Shown in pieces: positions 43,107-55,081 of a DNA stretch of 64,000 nucleotides (positions are counted from its first letter, which is position 1; every line of letters starts with the position of its first letter). The notes beneath the pieces are model-generated. The model searched no databases. It saw only the letters and a list, made by a program, of their open reading frames with translations, and was not told the DNA's origin. Source of the stretch: Costus lasius (taxonomy: Eukaryota > Streptophyta > Magnoliopsida > Zingiberales > Costaceae); NCBI GenBank assembly GCA_027563935.2, contig CM050449.1, positions 52,779,949 to 52,843,948 on the forward strand, read 5' to 3'. Made by a program: the position numbers and the translations under genes.

Positions 43107-45248
43107 GTATGGCCATACACATTCACTCTACCATGGGGGCCCCCATAGATATCAAGCTTCCCTTAGGAAGGGGCAAATCCTATATCTGTCCATTGATCTT
43201 CCCATATGGGTCGTAACATACTCAATGACAACCTTTATAACCTTCCAACTATGGTGAGGTGTCAGTTTGTATCAAAGCATATCCCTAACCATATGGAAGA
43301 GTCAATGACCTCAAATCAAAGTATCAATGCATCTCCTTTCACTTGTGAGGTTAACTCATGTCACCAACTTAGGGCCTCACAGTGGGTCGATCCAGTATAT
43401 CTACCACTAATATACCCATTGTTTGCGTTAGCATCTTATGCTTAACCAGCCCATATACTAGTCTCACATGTACTAAAGCTATCCCATATCCACTTAGGTG
43501 CTTGATTGGGGACAGAGTTTGAGCACAAATACAATCTGTCTCCAGGGATATTATTATGTAAGTACATATTCGCAGATGTAAATATAGCATAATAATGACA
43601 ATGCCAGAATGATATATATAAGATATCAATGTCAAATAGTACATAAGATAGACCAACAACTAATCCCAAGGGCATATACACCAATAGGGAGTTCGTATCT
43701 CTTTATAGTAAGGGGTATGCTTTAATATAACTTAATGCCTCGCCGTAGTAGGAAGGTCATAACGGTTGTCATTGGGTATATCATAAGCCTTATAAGTGAT
43801 ACAACTTGCCAAGAGAGGATTTACCCCTTCCTTAAATGGATGCTTAATGCCCATGGGCCCCACATACGCATGCACAACTGAAAGTGTATGGCTATACCCA
43901 GGTGAAAGTTTGATTTAGTTATGACCATTACATTGGGTTAAACAAGAGTAACACACTTATCAAATTAGGACATCAGCCTAGCAAAGGGACTACAATGCTC
44001 AAGTACTTTGTTACAGTTTAGGAGATGTCGATGATGACCCCATTTCAATGATATGGGTAGCAGTGATGTACAGCTAAGTGTCACTCACTACTTGTGATGA
44101 CATAAGGTTATCACTGTCAATGTCTAAGGAACCTACAGGGTTGCACACCAAGACACTCGGGATATAGTATTGATCAGGTAGCATATGATCGAGTCATTTG
44201 GATGATTCAGATCAGATTGAGAGTCTGATGCATTGTGGATGCATCTAATGAGTTGGAGATGATCATATACAGTTAGATTTTGCATTGAGATCAGTTGACC
44301 TCGATTGACCTTCAAGTGACCACATTTGACCTTGGTTTACTAGTCCTAGTCAACAAGTCAAGTGATGTAAAAAATACTATATTGGTTCAGTGGCTTGTCT
44401 ACTTGATTCTACGTAATCTGGAGGGGTACACAGGCTTAGGCACATATTTGAATATTTATATTCAAATAATAGAATAAATTTAACAATTATTCATGACTTA
44501 AGTTATTGGATCCACGATTTAAACTCTATATAAGGAGGGCTATGGGGGCACATATATGTATGCCTTCTTTTGGAGAAAACCCTAGCCGCCTAGGATAGAT
44601 CTCTCCCTTCTCAACCCTAGCTACCCATAGCTTCTTGTAGCTAACCATGCTTGGAGGTTGTCACCCACCCTCAAAGGGGCGACAAGCTTCCTCTCCATAG
44701 GTGCAAAGAGGGCTTGATGGCTTCTTCTCCTTCCTTGTGCGCCCTCTTTGGGGAATGGTGCTTGTCAAGAAGGAAGGAGGGATTGATCTTCTTCATGGGT
44801 GCATCTTGATGGTGGCGCAACTGTTGAAGAAGTGGCTTGGTTCTATATTGGCATAAGTGGTAGAGCTTCCCTCTCCCTGCAGCCAATCTCCCTCATCTTC
44901 ATCTTGGTGCTTGTCCTTGGAGGATTGCTAGAAGAGGAAGAGTCTCTTTGGTGCATCTTGGAGGTGGCAAAAGCAAAGAGAGATCACAGGCATGGATCTT
45001 CTTCCTGAGGCTAGCACCGGATGAGGAAGAAGATATCTCGACGAGCCAATTGTGTGTGTGATTACAGAGGACGGGTAGCTACGCATCTCACCATCATCGC
45101 CCATCCCTGAGCTTGTTTATAAGGTACCTTACTCTATCACATCTGGTGGTTCCCCTCGTAAGCCAGTCTTGTTGAATTAAGAGACTCATTTCGGGCATTG
45201 CTTCCATAGTGTTTTGAATTTTTAAAATTGCCTAGGGTTTTTTAATAG

Positions 45249-45260
45249 TGGTATCAGAGG
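45249..45260 (+). other. Primer binding site of element K
   Basis: TGGTATCAGAGG, complementary to the 3' end of plant initiator Met tRNA except at its last base, lies one base after the K LTR. It fixes K as plus-strand. Confidence 0.8.
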
Positions 45261-45795
45261 TATCTTATAAGTCCCACGCAATGTTTTCTAGTTTTCTACA
45301 TGTGCCTACCATGTCATAAATTTTTATTAAGAATTTATGTGATGATTTTTCTTATTAGAAAAGGTAGGTCTATCGTTCCTAACTTCTCATGTGGGATCTT
45401 TGTGATTTTTGATTTCTTCACACATGTGGATAGACCCAATGTGTAGAATTAATTTCTTCTCGCACATAGAGGATAGACCCACTGTGTGAGACTTGCGATG
45501 ATTATGTGGGCATGGACTGGGTGATTGCCCTAACCTTTGCGAGTTATGGATACTTACAAGGGGGCGGGAAGCTGAGAGCATGCATGTGCCGCTTGTAGAG
45601 AATCCTGAGAGAAATGAAAATCAAATATTTATGATGAGTTATTAAGGTTGATGCATAGGTTTTTATGAAAAAACTAAAATTGATTTAATTGTTGGTTTTT
45701 CATATGCATGTAGAAAAGCATGAGTAGGTGCTTGATTGATGCATTATGATATTGATGGAGCTACTGTAGGTGGGATGATCCTTAAAGCCATACTC
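45261..45795 (+). mobile_element. Leader of element K (truncated)
   Basis: Untranslated leader after the K PBS. It resembles the reverse complement of the leader of A near the PBS and near the phrase GCATGTAGAAAAGCATGAG. It contains repeated phrases about GTGGATAGACCCA at 45420-45480, also seen in the C leader (40930-40990). It ends where unrelated sequence of element G begins, near 45790-45800; the exact junction was not resolved. Confidence 0.6.
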
Positions 45796-47033
45796 TAAGG
45801 TATTACACAATGCACGCAAAAATGGGAAAGGGTCTTTAGACAAGGGAAGTGAAAATCGCTTCAGAAATGCAGCAGAAACACGATGAAATCAGCATCGAGT
45901 TCGATTGGGGCAACACAAAAGCGAAAGAACACAACGGCACGCAACTACAAAATGTAACATGATAACCTCGTAGCACTTTAGAACACTTCGCTTAGTAGAT
46001 TTTAAGCTTAGCCTGTCGCGATGGGGAACAGTGGTTTCGCAGGGCATAGCTCGCATGTCTATGCGCCTAAAATACACCAAAGAACAACACGGAACGTCCA
46101 CGTCTCCGGCGTATAGATACCCGTGGAAAAAGAGAGATCACAATGGGAAAACTAGAGCGTAACGAAGTGAAAAGGCAGGCGGACCTGACCCACCAGCAGT
46201 GGTGGGATTTACTTCTTTGAATGCAAGAAACCAAATCAACTTTGGAATCAAGGCGCCGACCTCGGCCTGTAGATGACTCTGAAGGCGAAGCTCCGACTTC
46301 GACTTCTACACCCACTGGAAGCTCTCAGCTCACCAGGAGTACTCTACCACCAAGAGAACTGGAGAATGAAACAATCTAGCCTCCTCTTTTATAGAACAAG
46401 AGGGGAGGGAACAAGATAAAAGTAGTACGAGATGAAAATCCTAACAACTACCTACTCCTGCAACCCATAAAGTAGTCAAGCTGCAGCTATAAGACAAAAG
46501 AAAACAAACTTCCACCTACTATTCCTTGAAGCTGGCGCATATTCCTCTGCTCTTCGTACGGAAGTGACTGGGGCGGTTAGACGCGTTCGGAGTACACTGT
46601 GATGAAGCAGCAGAATTTGGACGTCGTGGGCTAGGTTACTACCGAAGTGGTGCGCTCTTGGGCCATGTTGCTCAGGTGATTGCGAGGCCCGTCTGGGGTT
46701 GGGCCTTCAGGGGGGATAGCTTGTCATGCCCTTGGGTTGAATAGCTTCGGTATGAATTGACAACGGGTTGATAACTCCCACGAAATGGTCCGGGGGTTGC
46801 AAAGTGCGTTGGGATTGCTAGATTTCCACCTTGTTGGGCTCCCATGGGTCCTCCAAGGATGGATGAACATGGTACGGAGGGTTGCGTACGTCAAAACGGG
46901 GTCGACAGGGCATATCTGTAGCTTCACGGGGAGTCGTAGTCTGGCCGCGGCATTTTCCACAGTCGTGACTTTGCCCGGGTCGGAAATCACCAGTTTTCTC
47001 AAGTGTGCCAAAATCCATAGAAACTTCCTCGGC
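45796..47033 (-). mobile_element. 3' non-coding end of element G, probably including its 3' LTR
   Basis: Sequence between the K leader and the G coding relic. A minus-strand TATA box (CTATAAAAG, 46387-46395) suggests an LTR, but I could not fix its TG and CA ends or a TSD because the partner LTR lies outside the window. No gene of its own is seen. Confidence 0.5.
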
Positions 47034-47345
47034 CTAGCCCTGACTTTTTCCATGGCCCGTGACTTTGTTTGCATCGAAGATCACTATGTTTTCAGTTGTT
47101 TGAAACTCCACAAAAACTTCCTTGGTCTGGCCGTGACTTTTTCCATGGCCCGTGACTTTGTTCGCGTCAAAAATCACTGCGTTTTCAGTTGTGCTGGAAT
47201 GGGCAGAAACTTCCTCGGTCTGACCGTGACTTTTTCCATGGCCCGTGACTTTTTTCGCGTAAAAAATCACTGCGTTTTCAGTTGTGCTGGAATGAGCAGA
47301 AACTTCCATGGTTTGGCCGTGACTTTTTCCATATCCCGTGACTTT
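46950..47345 (-). repeat. 93-bp in-frame tandem repeat in element G
   Basis: Units start at 47041, 47134, 47227 and 47320 (period exactly 93 bp), with a more diverged unit before 47041. On the minus strand each unit encodes 31 residues containing KVTGHGKSHGQT, a EVSAHSSTTENAVIF-like stretch and DAN. They lie after the integrase C-terminal domain. Confidence 0.88.
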
Positions 47346-48333
47346 TTCACTAGAAATTTTTTGGGGCGCCTTCTGGAGTAGATTTTCCCCTTCTTCCATG
47401 TTGTCTTCTCCTGCATCAACTCCCCCCTTGTTTGAAGAGTTCTCCTTCGGAGAACTAGGGGGAAGAGGGTCATCAACGTCCGAAGGCTCCTCCAATGGGC
47501 CGTATAACGGGAGGAGATCCACCACGTTGAAGGCAGGGTGGATTCCCATGTCCTCGGGTAGATCTAGCACATAGGCGTTGGAACCGATCCACCGCACCAC
47601 CTCATAGGGCCCCATGTAACGTGGCTGGAGCTTAAAATGAGCCCTATTTGACACTCGCTTGGGGTGGAGACGCACCCTCACAAACTCACCCATAGAAAAA
47701 TGATGTGGCCTATGGTGCTCGTTGGCCTTCATCGCATTATGAGTGTTGCCCAAAAAGATACAATGCCGAACTTCATCATGCAAGCTAGCTACATGCTGGG
47801 CAAAGGAGTATGCATGCTCAGATAAATGAGACTCCATGGGTAGGTCATGCAGGTCGATAGGTTTGCGGGGTTGTCGGCCCGTAACGATCTGGAAGGGACT
47901 AAGACCCGTAGACCTATTAGTTGCGCTATTGTACGCGAACTACTCCATGGGGAGAATGGTATCCCAAGATCTCGGGTGATCACCGATAAGGCACCGGAGC
48001 AAGTTACCCAGACTATGATTAACCACCTCAGTTTGCCCATCAATTTGGGGGTGGTAAGCGGTGGAAAATTTCAGAGTGGAGCCCGAGAGGGAACAAAGTG
48101 AGCGCTAGATGTGGCTCACAAATCCCGTGTCACAGTCGGACATGATGGTCAAAGGGAGACCATGAAGACGGACTATCTCCCAGAAGAACAGAAGCGCGAC
48201 ATGGGTCGCATCGGCAGTGCGTGTGCAAGGGATGAAGTGTGCCACTTTCGAGAACCGATCCATGACCACGTAGACCGAATTGAAACGAGATGCAGTCCAG
48301 GGCAATCCTAGGACAAAGTCCATACTGAGGTCG
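47034..48333 (-). pseudogene. Gypsy integrase C-terminal half of element G, broken
   Basis: Minus-strand relic starting at 48333, where E was inserted, with [14 protein letters not shown] and the [14 protein letters not shown] segment of the DDE core. It continues through the integrase end (AYHPQ-DGQTEVVN-SLGN) to the C-terminal domain (47034-47837): FVRVRLHPKRVSNRAHFKLQ, YVLDLPEDMGIHPAFNV, then an acidic linker and the 31-residue repeats. Two in-frame TAG stops, at about 48103-48105 and 47939-47941, stand where Trp is likely. The second Asp of the core motif is in a changed context (SDCDTGF instead of SDRDPRF). Closest in the window to H, so CRM-like is possible. Gag, protease and RT of G lie beyond the right edge. 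Confidence 0.85.
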
Positions 48334-51035
48334 TGTAATACCCTAAAATTTATGAAACCCCCCTTATGATGTTATGCAAATAATAAGTTTGGTAAATAAT
48401 ATTACTTGGTCAATTATACATGCTTGAAACCTTGTTATTTTCTAGGGTGATGATGGTATCTTGGTACTATGGGCTTAAATGTCCTTATTGGAGTCTTAAA
48501 AGGGGCATTTTTGGAAAAGCTTGCCACATAAGCCTTGAAGGTTAGTAATGTGAGAGGAAAAATCGTGATAGGAAGGGGAGAAGGCTGACAACGTTGGTTT
48601 GGAAAGAACCCTAGGAGGGAGCCGCCAACAAGAGGAAGGATTGGGAGAAGAACTTCATCATCTTAAGGCAAGTAAATCTTATTCTTGTTTTCGTTAATCT
48701 GGTTCCTCCTCCATGCCTCACCTAATTTTGATGTCTCTTGTGTCTTCTATGCTTGATTTGGGTTTTGAATCTCATGATATTCGTTTCTATGGGGTCGGAT
48801 TCAAATATTTATAGGGTTTTAAAATCCTGTTCTGCTGAAATCTGCATTTTCTAATCTGACCTTTGTGTGCTTTAACCCCAATATCTCATGACCTATAGAT
48901 CCAAATCGCACGAAATAAATTTTGTATGAAACTAGATTCATTCAGCTTTAATTAGAATGTGATATCGACCATATCCGAGCTGTATTCGTGTTTCAATCTG
49001 TATTGAAATCGAGCTGTACAAAATCAGTTTCTGGAAATCTAGATTTTCAACCTTTATGCGTTCGAACCCTCATATCTCCCTAGGTATAATTCGAAATCTT
49101 GTGAAACTAGACTCATTGGAAAGTACACTCGTAGTGCTACATTGTGAATGCTATTTTGCCTAATTTCGGTTGGGTATTAATTCTGAAACATATGCCACAT
49201 TCCTAACAAACGAAGCTGTTTTCTGGAAATCTGGAATTCTGCCCTCTTATGTTCGACCGCTCATATCTCTCTGACTATAACTCCAAATCTGACGAATTTA
49301 TTTTTATTGGAAAGTAGATTCAAATAGCTTTATTTTGAATATTATATTGATTATTTTAGGTTACTTACTCTGTCAGAAACATTTGTTGCAAGTATGATAT
49401 ATGAATCTATTTTCTGAAAATCTAACATCCTGACCTTCCTATGTTCGACTGCCCATATCTCCCTGCCTACAACTCAAAATATTGTGAAACCAGTTTTATT
49501 GGAAACTAGACTCAGAGAGCTTCATTTGGAATATAATATTGACTATTTTTGATTAAGTATTCGACCTAAAATATAAGTCGAAATCGGATATGATGAATCT
49601 GCCCTGTTTTAGTTACATGCTTAATATCAAAGTGGATATTGTGTTTTGAGCTTGAAATTATTCTAGAAGCAACAAGATCATTATGAATCTATTTCTTATG
49701 CCTTAACTCATGACTGTGAACTCATGGTATGTCCTATGACAAATATTGTGTTCAATGACTTATGTTATATCTTATCTTCAATGTGATGCTCATGCTCATT
49801 GTCTTAGTATTCTTCTTATGAAAGCTATTGTGGGGAGAATTTGTGTAAACCCAAATGAGAGATTTGTGGATGGATGTGGAGCAAAGTGCCACACCTCTAA
49901 AAAGGTGGGGGCCACCTCTTGAATCCCTCCATTCAAAAGAGTTGTGAGAGCAAAGTGCCACACCCCTAAAAAGGTGGGGGCCACCTCTTGAATCTCACTT
50001 CTCATATGGTAGTTGTGGAGCAAAGTGCCACACCCCTAAAAAGGTGGGGGCCACCTCTTGAATCCCACTACATCATGATAGATGTGGAGCAAAGTGCTAC
50101 ATGGAGCAAAGTGCCACACCCCTAAAAAAAGGTGGGGGCCACCTCTTGAATTCGTGGGAACCACTGCTTGAATCCCTCTATCTATTTGTACGAAGAGCCC
50201 TAAGATGCTCTAGCTAGCTTTTGTTTGCTCTTTCCTGACGAGGATGGGTTCAACTTCCAGACGTGGAAGGAATTTTGAATTATGATTATTTCCCCCACAT
50301 CTATGATCCATGACTACTCATGATATGAATGCACAACAATGATCAATGATTACTGTGATATGAATGCTCAATGATGATTAATGACTACTTGTGACCCAAA
50401 TGCCTTATCTAAGGAATGTATGGCTATCTTGTTTTCCCTATCCAATTCATGTGCTCCAGGGGAAATTCTGTTATCTTTCATTATGTCTTTATTGTGTTGA
50501 CTATTTCGTTGATATATTTATCCTCTTTAGTTCGTTTTCCCTTAGCCATTGGGATTACTTACTGGGCAATTTATGCTCATTCTTGCTTGCACTAACCCTT
50601 ATTGCAGATTAGTGGGCAAAAGCTTGGCTACGCATTGTGGGCAAAAGCTTGAAAGTGTTGGAAGCTCATTTTGGAATTTTGGCTAAATCATGAGACTTTG
50701 TAATCTTGGAAAATATTGTATGCTCCATAAAAGACTTGTATTAAGAGTTGTCATGAGACTTGTTTTGAGGAGTATGTTACAAGTTTTGAATGTTGATTGC
50801 AATGGCTTATGTTGGTAGCATGTTTTAGTTCTCAGATTTTGGGATTGTATGACTCTACTCTGCTTGGGTAAAAGTTTTTAATGGAATGGATATTTTTCTG
50901 TTGCAACTTGGATAATGACATTATATCACTTGTTTTATTGTTCAAGGCATTGAACTTGATATTGATTGTCGATCTTGCAAAAAATTATGTCGTATGATTA
51001 TCTTTTATGGATTGTTGTTATCTAAGGGTGTGACA
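48334..51035 (+). repeat. 5' LTR of element E
   Basis: 2702 bp, TGTAATACCCTAAAA to GGGTGTGACA. It contains repeated diverged phrases of about 180 bp in 48840-49560 (such as CATATCTCCCT and TTGTGAAAC) and the 70-bp array at 49879-50160. Confidence 0.88.
49879..50160 (+). repeat. 70-bp tandem repeat array in LTR E
   Basis: Copies begin at 49881, 49950, 50020 and 50089 (periods 69, 70, 69), plus an extra start at 50105 after a short abortive copy. The core is GCAAAGTGCCACACCCC, an A-rich spacer, then GGTGGGGGCCACCTCTTGAAT. It is shared with LTR D. Confidence 0.9.
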
Positions 51036-51039
51036 GCAG

Positions 51040-51050
51040 TGGTATCAGAG
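51040..51050 (+). other. Primer binding site of element E
   Basis: TGGTATCAGAG four bases after the 5' LTR, for initiator Met tRNA. Confidence 0.85.
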
Positions 51051-51128
51051 GATTGATTTGAGGAGTTAGTCTTGATTTGATTATGATGATAATTATGATT
51101 GACGATCTCTTAATTGATGTTTATATAG

Positions 51129-51590
51129 GTGGATACAATGGGAAGATCAAATCATCCCTCGAGTGATTCAGTTGATCAAATGGCTGGAGTTTTAAAGGCT
51201 TTGGAGACTATGTCTAGTTTGATGCAACAACAAGTAGCAAGAGATGAAAATCTTAACAATTCAAATGCATCTAGTCAACAAAATCATGATCAATTGGGAA
51301 TTGAGAGGTTTAAGAGACTGAATCCTCCACCATTTTCAGGAAATCCAGATCCCTTGATGGCTGAAAGATGGATTATGCAACTAGAAAAGATCTTTGGTGT
51401 ACTCAATAGTTCAGATAGCCAAAAGGTGTTATTTGCATCATTTATGCTTGAGGGTGAAGCTGAGTATTGGTGGAGAATGATTAAGAGAGTTGCACAATAT
51501 GAAGCAATTACCTGGGCTTATTTTCTTGAAAAGTTTAATGAGAAGTTCTTCCCGAAATGCCTTAGGGATCAAAGGAAAAGGAATTCATAA
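51129..51590 (+). pseudogene. Gag N-terminal part of element E (frameshifted)
   Basis: 153-aa frame starting MDTMGRSNHPSSD. It contains the retrotransposon Gag core start ([52 protein letters not shown]) and then stops at 51588-51590. The expected continuation is in the next frame, so a one-base change near 51556-51575 broke the gene. Gag forms the particle that packages element RNA; this truncated product would lack the second half of the core and both zinc knuckles. Confidence 0.88.
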
Positions 51591-51613
51591 ATTTAACTCA
51601 AGGGAATCTTACA

Positions 51614-53339
51614 GTGGCACAATATGAAGCTAAATTCACTGAATTATCTAGATTTGCACCACATTTGGTTTCAGATGAAGCACGAAGGGCAAAGAGATTT
51701 GAAGGTGGTTTGAGACACAACATAAGGACAGGACTTTCAGCCTTAAAATTGAGATGCTATGATGACTTAGTTGATCAGGCAACTATTGTTGAGAGGGATG
51801 TGGACGAGATGCTTGAGGTGAGAAACAAAAGAGGAAAGGAAAGGACAATTGGCTACAAAGATAAAAGGACAAACAGAAATGAAGGGTCGTTCAAAAAGTT
51901 TAAACGATCCAATAAAGAGTCAAGAATGACCAAGAATGTTCAATCTTGTGCAAATTGTGGTGGAAATCATGAATCAAAGGCTTGTTATAGAGTTACTGGA
52001 GCGTGCTTTGCTTGTGGAAAGTTTGGCCATCGGATAAAAGATTGTAAATTTAACAAGGGAAAGGAATCAATGCCCACAAAGCCTGTAGCCCATGCTAAAG
52101 TCTATACCATTGCCGAACGTGATTCCAAAGCTTCAAAGTCGGTAGTGGAAGGTACTCTTTGTATTTCCAATAAAGTTGCAAGAGTTTTGTTTGATCCTGG
52201 CTCTAATTTATCTTTTGTTGCACGTCACTTTGCACTTCATTTGGAAAAGGAACCCAAACAACTCGATCTTATGATATTAGTCTCTACAGCTATTGGTGAC
52301 TCTCTAACTGCTAATCTTGTCTATCCTTCTTGCTTATTCATGGTGGGAGAACATAAACTTTTAGCTGATTTAATCCTTCTAGATCTCCAAGATTATGATA
52401 TCATACTCGGTATGGATTGGCTTTCATCTTATCATGCTACTGTTGATTGTTATCAAAAGGTAGTTACCTTAAGTCTTTCGAATGAAATCCAATTGCAAAT
52501 CAAGGGTCTTTCTCATGATCAATATCCAAACCTTATATCATTTATGCATGCTTCTAAGCTCCATCAGAATGGTTGTGTATGTTATTTAGCTTATGTCAAG
52601 CAATGTCAAGAACTTGAACCTAGCTTAGATGAAATACCTGTGGCTAGAGATTTTTCAGATGTGTTTTCAGATGACCTGCCTGGCTTGCCCCCAGAAAGAG
52701 AAGTGGATTTTGGTATTGATCTTGTTCCAAACACAGCACCAATATCTAAAGCTCCTTATAGAATGGCAGCAACAGAGCTAGCTGAGTTGAAAAAGCAATT
52801 GCAAGAGCTTTTAGACAAGGGCTTTATTAGACCCAATGTGTCACCATGGGGTGCTCCAGTATTATTTGTCAAGAACAAAGATGACACATTAAGGCTTTGC
52901 ATAGATTATAGGCAACTGAATCATGTAACCATTAAGAATAAATATCCTTTACCTAGAATTGATGATTTGTTTGATCAGTTGCAAGGAGCACAAGTGTTTT
53001 CAAAGATTGACTTGAGATCCGGTTACTATCAAGTAAAGATCAAGAATGAAGACATTCCAAAGACAGCTTTTAGAACTCGGTATGGGCACTATGAATTCTT
53101 AGTCATGTCTTTTGGACTAACAAATGCACCTGCAGTTTTCATGGATCTAATAAACCGAGTATTTCACTTCTTGTTGGACAAATGTGTGATTGTATTTATC
53201 GATGATATTCTGATTTACTCCAAGAATGACCAAGATCATCAAAGAGATTTAAAGATTGTTTTGTCTATTCTAAGAGAGAAGAAGTTTTATGCAAAGTTGA
53301 GCAAGAGTGAATTTTGGTTAAGGGAAATTGGCTTCCTGG
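51614..53339 (+). pseudogene. Gag C-terminus, protease and RT of element E, cut by F
   Basis: Continues Gag ([17 protein letters not shown]) with two zinc knuckles ([13 protein letters not shown] and [14 protein letters not shown]). The protease follows ([11 protein letters not shown], with Pro where Ser or Thr is usual; then LGMDWLSS). Reverse transcriptase starts near [19 protein letters not shown] and reaches [22 protein letters not shown], the FIDDILIYS active site and [12 protein letters not shown], where F is inserted at 53340. The open frame itself runs 44 bp further into the F LTR, adding an unrelated tail. Without the far half of pol it cannot replicate. Confidence 0.9.
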
Positions 53340-55061
53340 TGCAGGAATCCCCTTCAAGGGGGAGCGAGAAAACCCTAAGGTAAGAACCCCTTTCGAGAGG
53401 GGGGCGCATTCAAAACTTTGATAGCGGAAGCATAGACTTTTAGGGTTTCATAAGATCGCAAATGGTATAGCTATATGATCAACTTAATTGAACTTTAGAT
53501 CAAGTTATGATCTTACCAATGCCATGGATGGATGGCGGCTTGGAAGAAGAAAGATCGAAAGGGATCTTCTCCTTAGAAGACACACACTAAGTGATGAAGG
53601 CTTCCAACTTGCGCAACTTTTGTGCTAGCAAAATGCCAAGTTGTCCTTCTCGAGTGGTAGGATGATAAGATGATGCTAGGGCCGAGAGTTCTTGTTTTCG
53701 TCCTCCCCTTCTCCTCATCGTGAGTGCAAGCCAAAAACTCTCACTCTCGAATCCAAACCGAAAGGGAGAGAGAGCTCATCAAATGAAAGAAACGGTTACC
53801 ATTTAATGTGTAACCCCCTTCATTAAAGCCCCCTTAATTCCTTGCGTTCACCTTAAGTGAACCAACCGAAAACATCTCTTAAATTGAACCATGCGTTCAC
53901 CCTAGTGAACCGGTTCAATTAGGTTTGGTTCAAAGACCAATTAACCCAAGCCACTTGGTCTAAATCATATTAACCCCTAAGGTTTCAGATCTAACCGTTC
54001 ATCTCTCGATGCTCCTGATCTCACCGATCTAGCATCTGCTCTCTCGATCGAAGCTTACCGATCTCAAGCCCTAATCAATCAAACATGATCAGGCTAGATC
54101 TCACTTACAATCAGAGTTTAAATCCCTTTAAACTGAACCCAAATAATTCAGTCCACACGATCTGACTTAAAGAAAGCCATATCACCAAATTGTGTGACCC
54201 TGAGGGTTTCCTTTAAATGTCGGTAATGATAACTTACGTTATCACGATCAGTGAGGGGTATCTAGCAACACATCACTGTCTCCCAATATAAAGGAAAGAG
54301 TCTTCCAAGACTACACCCAACCCATAGCACAAGTGTGATTCAGTTTCACTAGGCATACAAGTGTCCTTTGCCACTGGATGTTCTTATTGGACAAGCGGGT
54401 CAAGCTTGTAACTCCAATACGATGAGCATGACTAGATCAGATGAACATAGTCATCTGGGTATGGCCATACACTATCTCAATCATCTCATATAGGGGGGCC
54501 CTTTAGAACATCACACTCCTTGAACAAGGAGACGGCAATCCTATATCTATCACTAGTGTCCTAACCTGACTCATGATCATTATCCAAGATAGTCTATAAT
54601 CATTATCTTTCAAATGATATTGAACTACCTCAAAATAATGACATTCATCATTTAGAAACACAAGTGATCTCAAGTCAAAGGACATGTGCCACTTGTTGCT
54701 TACAAGGATCATTCACATTGTGACAAGCAATTGAATATCCTAGTAGGGTCTGTCCAGTACATCCAATGCACCTATGAGTCTTCATCTTATTCCATGCTCG
54801 AAGCATCCTATAAGATTAGCACACATATTAGTCTCAATCATATCAAGGCTGTCTCATGTTCACCAAGATATCTCGACTAAGGACTTATAGCCTGCCAGCC
54901 TAGCTGAACAGCTTTGAGACATTATTCAGAAGTACTCTCATTACAGCAGACAAGGTAACAAACTGAATAATAACCATGCCTTTATAAACTTAAGAGTTTA
55001 TTACATGACACTTATACAATCCCAAGGCCTCAAACATTAGCCTTAAGGGCATACCCCAACA
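53340..55061 (-). repeat. 3' LTR of element F
   Basis: 1722 bp, TGCAGGAATCCCC to ACCCCAACA on the plus strand. Carries the dyad GATAAC-TTAC-GTTATC near 54229-54244. A 69-codon and a 64-codon frame here recur in the other LTR and are not genes. Confidence 0.95.
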
Positions 55062-55081
55062 ATCTCCCACTTGCACTTAAT

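Larger units (their letters stand above)
6064..43686 (-). mobile_element. Element J: solo Copia LTR, split by element C
   Basis: Left part 6064-7572 starts TGTTGGGAAACCC; right part 43112-43686 ends CACCAATA (from CCAACA). The 5-bp TSD GGGAG is at 6059-6063 and 43687-43691. Net length is about 2.08 kb, one LTR, and no internal domain, PBS or polypurine tract lies between the TSDs apart from those of the nested element C. It is therefore a solo LTR left by recombination between two LTRs. By homology to A it reads on the minus strand. Confidence 0.85.
5678..45247 (+). mobile_element. Element K: 5' LTR of plus-strand Copia, split by nested insertions
   Basis: The LTR starts TGTTAGTGTATATGCACTAGG at 5678 and, after removing the nested insertion 6064-43691, resumes at 43692 and ends at 45247, a net 1942 bp. 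This is close to the 1929-1930 bp LTRs of A. A TATA box (CTATATAAGG) is at about 44525-44535. The terminal CA has decayed to TA. A PBS follows at 45249. It is the outermost retrotransposon; its 3' LTR and coding region are not in the window. Confidence 0.8.

Noticed and set aside
46700..46730. LTR start of G at TGTCATGCCC (plus strand)
   Set aside because: The coding relic of G is on the minus strand and to the right, so a plus-strand LTR start here is inconsistent; the true LTR edge stays unresolved.
46785..47381. 198-codon plus-strand frame at the G repeats
   Set aside because: It is the antisense shadow of the 93-bp in-frame repeats; the minus strand carries the integrase.
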